This document shows positions 1 through 4,283 of a stretch of DNA of 15,936 nt, piece after piece. Position 1 is the stretch's first letter; every line of letters begins with the position of its first letter. Location: the NCBI GenBank assembly GCA_002315505.1, contig DCGX01000021.1:1-15936 (forward strand), in the 5' to 3' direction. Position numbers and translations under genes: made by a program. Source of the DNA: Ruminococcaceae bacterium UBA1767. GTDB lineage: Bacteria > Bacillota > Clostridia > Oscillospirales > Acutalibacteraceae. The notes under the pieces are model-generated. The model saw nothing but the letters and a program-made list of their open reading frames with translations. It did not search any database and was not told where the DNA came from.

Positions 1-80
1 AATTTATGTCAACATATATTAACATTTATATTTTCCAATTAGCGGGTGGTGAGGGCGAACACAACATATTGTATAGCACA

Positions 81-98
81 TAAAAAGTATACTTTTTA
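81..98. repeat. Perfect 18-bp palindrome, possible operator
   Basis: The 18 bases TAAAAAGTATACTTTTTA read identically on both strands, with the axis between 89 and 90. It lies about 75 bases upstream of the -35 box of the small regulator gene. A perfect AT-rich palindrome of this size is typical of a dimeric regulator's binding site, but no function can be assigned from sequence. The rest of 1-173 is AT-rich and holds no gene that I can support. A 25-codon frame starting at position 6 has no visible ribosome binding site. Confidence 0.45.
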
Positions 99-173
99 AA
101 ACACATCTAAATATAGAATTTCAGCTCAGAAAAAGAGTTGAAACGATAAAGTAAAGAAAACAACACCCCTTAA

Positions 174-202
174 TTGACTTTTGAGGATGTGCAATTTATA
201 AT
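174..202 (+). promoter_or_regulatory. Sigma-A-type promoter of the small regulator gene
   Basis: TTGACT (174-179) and TATAAT (197-202) are separated by exactly 17 bases, close to the consensus for the housekeeping sigma factor. Transcription would start near 208-210. That is downstream of the ATG at 203, so this ATG cannot be the start codon of a transcript from this promoter. The copies AACACCCC (162-169) and GGGGTGTT (222-229) form an inverted pair flanking the promoter. Confidence 0.8.
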
Positions 203-232
203 ATGCACAGGAAAAGTTACGGGGGTGTTTTT

Positions 233-505
233 GTGTTAGAATTTTCGTTATCAACATTTGCAAACGACAAATTCAAATTACTGCAAAAGTTATCGGATGC
301 TCAAAATACTGATGAAGATGGTATTATGTGTGTGTACCTATCTCAGCAGGAAATAGCCGATATGGCACATATATCAAAACTTAAATGTAATAAGCTCTTG
401 AATGAACTTATTGATGACGGTTTTGTTTCGGGCTCTTGGGGAATGTATTATGTGACAGACAAAGGTGCCAAGGCAATATATTTGATGACAAAATCAAATG
501 TTTAA
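233..505 (+). CDS. Small winged-helix DNA-binding protein (putative regulator)
   Basis: I do not recognise a named family. The 90-residue product has a helix-turn-helix-like stretch at about residues 36-65 (LSQQEIADMAHIS, then KCNKLLNELIDDGFV). A short beta-wing follows (GMYYVTDKGAKAI, about 70-82), the layout of MarR/Rrf2/replication-initiator winged helices. The start is GTG 233. GGGGGTG at 221-227 is a ribosome binding site 5 bases upstream, and the in-frame ATG at 203 lies directly after the -10 box, before the predicted transcript begins. There are no membrane segments or enzyme motifs. It lies just upstream of the surface protein gene, whose -35 box is overlapped by an inverted repeat, so local regulation is possible but unproven. 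It could equally be a remnant of a plasmid or phage replication protein. Confidence 0.7.
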   Translation: MLEFSLSTFANDKFKLLQKLSDAQNTDEDGIMCVYLSQQEIADMAHISKLKCNKLLNELIDDGFVSGSWGMYYVTDKGAKAIYLMTKSNV

Positions 506-541
506 GGTATCGAGTATGTATTGGTTCGGTATTAGTTTCCA

Positions 542-560
542 AAGCTTTTCATAAAAGCTT
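542..560. repeat. Inverted repeat overlapping the surface-protein promoter -35
   Basis: AAGCTTTT-CAT-AAAAGCTT is a perfect 8-bp inverted repeat with a 3-base centre. Its right end (559-560) forms the first two bases of the -35 box TTGAAT. It follows the regulator gene by 36 bases. No T-run follows on either strand, so an operator fits better than an intrinsic terminator, though an RNA hairpin remains possible. Confidence 0.5.
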
Positions 561-587
561 GAATTAAAAATCAAAAAAGATTATAAT
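559..587 (+). promoter_or_regulatory. Promoter of the first surface-protein gene
   Basis: TTGAAT (559-564) and TATAAT (582-587) have a 17-base spacer. The start of transcription would be near 594, giving a leader of about 120 nt before ATG 714. Both hexamers are near-consensus, and an inverted repeat abuts the -35 box. Confidence 0.75.
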
Positions 588-593
588 TGAAAA

Positions 594-713
594 AAGGCGA
601 TTTATTAGATTCTACCCGGCTTCAACGGTCATCTTAAACGAGGGCACACATACCGCTTGAAGGGTGCGGTATTGAAAGATTTTGTACGTAACAAAACCTG
701 AGGAGGATATTAA
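594..713 (+). promoter_or_regulatory. Structured 5' leader with possible pseudoknot
   Basis: The leader contains hairpin A: ATACCGC (650-656), loop TTGAAGGGT (657-665), GCGGTAT (666-672), a perfect 7-bp stem. All nine loop bases can pair with upstream ACC (614-616) plus CTTCAA (620-625) with a 3-base bulge, which would form a pseudoknot or an alternative fold. A second weak hairpin, TTTTGT/ACAAAA (680-685/691-696), lies just before the ribosome binding site AGGAGG (701-706). I do not match it to any riboswitch class I know. A cis-regulatory RNA controlling translation is an inference. Confidence 0.4.
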
Positions 714-1982
714 ATGAAAAAGATTATTAAACGAACAATGGCGACAATACTTACTATTGTAATGCTACTGACAGCGATGCCGTTGAGCGGAATTGACTTC
801 GGTGAGCTATTTGCACCGAAAGCAAGTGCAAAGGACATCAGCTCATATTCTGTAGGTGATACAATAACCTATGGCTCATATCCGCAGAGCAAGGTTACAG
901 ACAGCTCACTTATTTCCGCACTTGAAACAAAAAGCAGTAGTTATCTTTGGGTAGATTATGGCTATTACAGTGGCACAGGTGATTGGGATGACGGCAACAT
1001 GAAGCCGTCTAACAATATGATGTACTACAAGGATATTTTATATAATGGCAATATGTATCGCGCGGTATGGATTAAAAATTACAGACCATCCTATACAGGC
1101 AAAACATCATCTGCTTCAAATTCAGTACAAGACGATAATGGCTATTATACAGGCAATGTATATTATTTCAAGTATGAGCCACTCACATGGCGAGTACTTG
1201 ACCCGTCAGAGGGCTTTGTGATATGCAGCAAGGTTATTGACTCGCAGGCATATCAGAACTTTTTTTATTATAATGGAAGTGAATACTACAACAGCAAAGC
1301 CTGTACAAATTATGCATCCGACTGGGCTACAAGCTCTATCAGAGAATGGCTGAATAATGATTTTTATAACACTGCATTTTCGGATTCGGAAAAATCACAA
1401 ATCGGCACCACATATAACGAAAATAAGAGCCCTTATTCAAACACATATGACAGTGCTAATACATCTGACAAAATCTTCCTTCTCTCAAGAAGCGAAGTCT
1501 TAAACAGCAATTATGGATTCAGTTCAAGCTATTATACTTATGACACAGCAAGACAAATAAAATCAACAGATTATGCACAATGTCAGGGATGTAAGAAATC
1601 AACATCCACGAGTTACAACGGTAACTCGTGGTGGCATCTGCGCTCGCCCGGTAATTGCGGTCGTACTGCCGACGTCAGTTACGACGGCCGCGCGTACAAC
1701 GGCGATGGTGTCAGTGACACCGTCTATGGCATCGTCCCGGCTTTTAAATTTAATCCAAAATCTACAATCCCGTCAGATGGTCATTACAAATTAACCATTA
1801 ACGCCAATGGTGGTACGTTTTCCAACGGGGAAGAAACAAAGATTTATTATTTTGATGCCGGAGAAAATATAACACCTTATCAACAAGAAAAGCCGACAAA
1901 AACAGGATATCTCTTCGATGGATGGGATACTATTCTTCTTACAATGATGCCGGAACGGGATGTAACATATACCGCAAAATGA
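714..1982 (+). CDS. Secreted DUF6273-like surface protein, N-terminal part (ends at premature TGA)
   Basis: The start ATG 714 has AGGAGG seven bases upstream. The 422-residue product begins with a Sec signal peptide (KK/KR, then a hydrophobic core to about residue 24). Likely cleavage is after ASA at residue 39. Residues 45-345 resemble DUF6273: ITYGSYPQS, WRVLDP, SSIREWLNNDF, DKIFLLSRSEV, WWHLRSPG and YGIVPAF appear in the expected order. Residues 358-422 are an InlB B-type (Flg_new) repeat (INANGGTF, GYLFDGW, DVTYTAK). The frame stops at TGA 1980-1982, exactly where this repeat normally closes with Trp. The same frame then remains open to 4073, so this looks like the front part of a 1119-codon gene. 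Residues 306-344 are encoded by an abnormally GC-rich stretch, described separately. It is probably an exported surface or adhesion protein; ligand unknown. Confidence 0.8.
   Translation: MKKIIKRTMATILTIVMLLTAMPLSGIDFGELFAPKASAKDISSYSVGDTITYGSYPQSKVTDSSLISALETKSSSYLWVDYGYYSGTGDWDDGNMKPSNNMMYYKDILYNGNMYRAVWIKNYRPSYTGKTSSASNSVQDDNGYYTGNVYYFKYEPLTWRVLDPSEGFVICSKVIDSQAYQNFFYYNGSEYYNSKACTNYASDWATSSIREWLNNDFYNTAFSDSEKSQIGTTYNENKSPYSNTYDSANTSDKIFLLSRSEVLNSNYGFSSSYYTYDTARQIKSTDYAQCQGCKKSTSTSYNGNSWWHLRSPGNCGRTADVSYDGRAYNGDGVSDTVYGIVPAFKFNPKSTIPSDGHYKLTINANGGTFSNGEETKIYYFDAGENITPYQQEKPTKTGYLFDGWDTILLTMMPERDVTYTAK
1606..1631 (+). repeat. Perfect 11-bp hairpin inside coding sequence
   Basis: CCACGAGTTAC (1606-1616) and GTAACTCGTGG (1621-1631) are perfect reverse complements around the 4-base loop AACG. 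The hairpin sits at the 5' edge of the GC-rich candidate variable segment. Its right arm encodes the NSWW that precedes HLRSPG. There is no T-run, so it is not a terminator. Confidence 0.7.
1620..1742 (+). other. Candidate DGR variable region in the DUF6273-like domain
   Basis: Bases 1621-1740 contain 75 G/C of 120 (62.5%), against about one third in neighbouring lines. In the 29 codons from 1650 to 1736, 28 end in C or T; the exception is GCG at 1692. Variable-looking codons such as TGC, GGT, CGT, GAC, AGT, TAC and CGC all fit AAC/AAT template codons changed at their adenines. The protein segment runs from WWHLRSPG (residues 306-313) to YGIVPAF (338-344), with Cys, Arg, Asp, Tyr and Ser scattered between. 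It is placed like the variable repeats of DUF6273/C-lectin-type DGR targets. No reverse transcriptase or template repeat is present in this window, so the assignment is an inference from composition and position. Confidence 0.5.
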
Positions 1983-2036
1983 AAAAAAACCGAATCACCA
2001 TACATTTGTATTTATTCTACAAGTGACGATTTCTCA

Positions 2037-4073
2037 GTGTATCAAAACGAATCGTTCGGGTTATCATTTTCGCTTTATCAAAACGGCACTCCGATAAAAG
2101 AATTTGCAAAGATGGCGTTGGTTGTGGGTAATTCTGAAGTCATTTCCATTTCAGACTATAAAAAGACTGCTGACGGAAAGTTTACGGTTGATGTCAAAGG
2201 GTTAAAACCGGGAACATCTTCATTAACCATTACGGATTCAGAAACAAAAGCATACAAGGTTATTTATGTGACTGTTTATGATGAGAATTTTACTGATGCA
2301 TACAGTGCACGCATAGATACGCTGACAGGTACATACTATGATGGTATCAAGATTTATGGAAAAAATAATGGCTTGTATGTAACAAATTTGAATTATTCCA
2401 ATAAATCTGATGGAACAACTGATGTTTCGTTTGATGTGTACAACACAAAGAACCACATTGGTGCAGTGGAAGTTTATGATAAAGACGGAAACTGGAAAGA
2501 ATCAATAGAAATAGCAAGATACACCAGCATCTCCGGATTTTTTGATGTGGGTGAAGCATTGTATAGGTTATGTTCAGACACTGTTGATGGAACCATCTTT
2601 ACGTTTGCTGATTATGCAAGATCCAAGAAGACACCGGTTTCGTTTAATATTCCTTCTGACGGGTATTTTGTTGTTTCAAATAATGCTCAAACTTCACCGG
2701 GAACATTTCTTTACAATGTAATTGATATAGCGTTTTTTGCTATTGAAGGTGAAATAAGTGGACTAACCGAGGGCGTCAATAATGATTCGTACAAGTGGAA
2801 AGACATCGCATTTAAAGAAATAAAAAAAGAAATTTTTTCAAGTGATGTACAGTCCGGAAAGTTTATTAAGCGAGTTTACAAAGACAGCCTGAAATCCTTA
2901 CAAAAGATTTTTACATCAAGTACATCAAAAAAGATAGATTCTTTTGCAGAGTTAGTTGACGTTTTTGATGAAAATTATAGTTCGATTATGGGCCAAAGAT
3001 TAAAAAGCATTGCTCAATCTGCGTCTGGATATGGAGAGGATGTTTTTGAACAAGCAACAGGTCCGATTGGAGCAATGTTGAAAACTTTGTTTTCAGCAAC
3101 CAAGTTGATAGATAGATTGGGACAGGTTCTTCATATGACTGTTAGTTTATCAAAACCTGAAATGTCATTCTATATGTCAAAAAGTACAGCAAGCCACACG
3201 ATTAACGGTGTATCAGTTGAAACAAATAATAATATTGACAGCAAAGCAATTCTTCAGGTATTTCATATTGTTCCGAAAGACGAAATAACCGTTTCACTCA
3301 ACGGTAAAGTTGATTTTGATAATTATGAATTGTATAATATTTGCTTTGTAAAAGATGAAACAAAAGTTCAACCTAACGGAAAAGTAACTGTTAAAATCCC
3401 CATACCAGATGGTATGGATAAGAACACTTGTTCCATTTTGAGAAAAGAAGAAAACGGAACATGGACAATTATTAACGCCAAAATCAATGGTAATTACTTG
3501 GAATTTGAAACAGATCATTTTAGTTATTACGCATTAACCGGCAAAGCTGTTAATGTTGAAATCAATACTATAGCAATAGGCAACGGAACCGTATCAGAAT
3601 CAATGGTTGTCACAAGCGGTGATTATGTAACTGTAAGTGCAACACCAAACGATGGCAGTTCTTTTTTAGGCTGGTACAGTGATGAAATACTCATAAGCAG
3701 TAATGAAACATATTCATTTGTTGCAAAAGAAAATGTAAATCTTGTTGCAAGATTTGAAGTTAACAAAAAAGTTAAATCAGTTCATATTGATGATATTTCA
3801 ATGAACTATAAGAAATCAACAACAATCAATCCGAGAATTGAAGCAGACAGTGGTGTTAATTACGAAGTAACATACACAACTTCAAATCCGAAGGTTGCAA
3901 CAGTTGACGAAAACGGAAATGTTTACGCTTCCGGCAAGGGTAATGCAACAATTACCTGTACGGTTACAGACCAGTATGGTAACGTAGTTACAGATACATC
4001 AAACGTAAATGTAGGCTACTCCTTCGGTCAGTGGCTGATATGGATTCTTCTCTTTGGTTTCCTGTGGTATTAA
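2037..4073 (+). CDS. Downstream part of the broken surface protein (Ig-like, ZU5-like, Big_2, aromatic tail)
   Basis: This is probably not an independent gene. GTG 2037 and the next candidate, ATG 2112, both lack a ribosome binding site. The frame is continuous with the upstream fragment except for TGA 1980-1982. From GTG the product is 678 residues. An Ig-like module (about 1-80) comes first, then an unrecognised region shared with the paralog (about 95-435), including helical stretches at about 255-370. A ZU5-like module follows (KVQPNGKVTVKIPIPDG to FETDHFSYYAL), then an InlB/SpaA-like repeat (NGTVSES to NLVARFEV). A Big_2 domain occupies 579-661 and the tail SFGQWLIWILLFGFLWY 662-678. The last 100 residues match those of the 4284-6923 product at about 60 positions by gapless hand alignment. 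If not translated by read-through, this part would lack a signal peptide and could not be exported. Confidence 0.7.
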   Translation: MYQNESFGLSFSLYQNGTPIKEFAKMALVVGNSEVISISDYKKTADGKFTVDVKGLKPGTSSLTITDSETKAYKVIYVTVYDENFTDAYSARIDTLTGTYYDGIKIYGKNNGLYVTNLNYSNKSDGTTDVSFDVYNTKNHIGAVEVYDKDGNWKESIEIARYTSISGFFDVGEALYRLCSDTVDGTIFTFADYARSKKTPVSFNIPSDGYFVVSNNAQTSPGTFLYNVIDIAFFAIEGEISGLTEGVNNDSYKWKDIAFKEIKKEIFSSDVQSGKFIKRVYKDSLKSLQKIFTSSTSKKIDSFAELVDVFDENYSSIMGQRLKSIAQSASGYGEDVFEQATGPIGAMLKTLFSATKLIDRLGQVLHMTVSLSKPEMSFYMSKSTASHTINGVSVETNNNIDSKAILQVFHIVPKDEITVSLNGKVDFDNYELYNICFVKDETKVQPNGKVTVKIPIPDGMDKNTCSILRKEENGTWTIINAKINGNYLEFETDHFSYYALTGKAVNVEINTIAIGNGTVSESMVVTSGDYVTVSATPNDGSSFLGWYSDEILISSNETYSFVAKENVNLVARFEVNKKVKSVHIDDISMNYKKSTTINPRIEADSGVNYEVTYTTSNPKVATVDENGNVYASGKGNATITCTVTDQYGNVVTDTSNVNVGYSFGQWLIWILLFGFLWY

Positions 4074-4133
4074 TTAAACTTAACGTAGAGCTCTTGATTG
4101 AGTTCTCCGTTGTGCGTCATGTGATATATTTTT

Positions 4134-4168
4134 GTGTAATAATGCTGTTATTACATAAATTTTTTATT
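4134..4168 (+). terminator. AT-rich hairpin, possible terminator of the first surface gene
   Basis: TGTAATAA (4135-4142), loop TGCTG and TTATTACA (4148-4155) form a perfect 8-bp but AT-only-type stem. It is followed by TAAATTTTTTATTG. It lies 60 bases past the stop codon and before the next promoter. Its thermodynamic stability is low, so confidence is moderate. Confidence 0.45.
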
Positions 4169-4222
4169 GTTAAAACCATTTGTTCACCTAATTTTTTGAA
4201 AATAAAAATATAAGGTTACCAA

Positions 4223-4251
4223 TTGAACTTTGGATTTTAGTTTGTTATAAT
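4223..4251 (+). promoter_or_regulatory. Promoter of the second surface-protein gene
   Basis: TTGAAC (4223-4228) and TATAAT (4246-4251) are spaced by 17 bases. Transcription would start near 4258, leaving a leader of only about 25 nt with GAAGGGGATG as the ribosome binding region. This gene therefore lacks the long structured leader of its upstream paralog and has its own transcription start. Confidence 0.75.
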
Positions 4252-4283
4252 AGTGCATAAGTAAATTAGAAGGGGATGTTTTA

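Larger units (their letters stand above)
714..4073 (+). pseudogene. Reconstructed full-length surface protein gene with one in-frame TGA
   Basis: Positions 714 and 2037 are in the same reading frame. From 1983 to 2036 that frame has no other stop, reading KKTESPYICIYSTSDDFS. The only interruption is TGA at 1980-1982, codon 423 of 1119. Replacing it with TGG restores the expected TYTAKW end of the InlB-type repeat. The downstream part has no ribosome binding site of its own and continues with domains that its intact paralog (4284-6923) carries in one polypeptide. The simplest reading is a single TGG-to-TGA nonsense change, or a sequencing error. The standard code is supported by TGA stops in tilS and hpt. 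Confidence 0.65.

Noticed and set aside
203..232. ATG 203 as start of the small regulator
   Set aside because: It directly follows the TATAAT box and lies upstream of the predicted transcript start, while GTG 233 has a GGGGGTG ribosome binding site.
542..560. Intrinsic terminator of the regulator gene
   Set aside because: The hairpin is AT-rich and not followed by a T-run. Its overlap with a -35 box makes an operator more plausible.
1573..1794. Open frame of 73 codons over the GC-rich segment
   Set aside because: It is a shadow in another frame of the surface protein gene, created by the unusual base composition, and has no ribosome binding site.
1980..1982. TGA recoded as Trp or selenocysteine
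   Set aside because: TGA ends tilS and hpt normally and Trp is TGG throughout, so global recoding is unlikely. The position expects Trp, not Cys/Sec, and no obvious SECIS-type hairpin follows.
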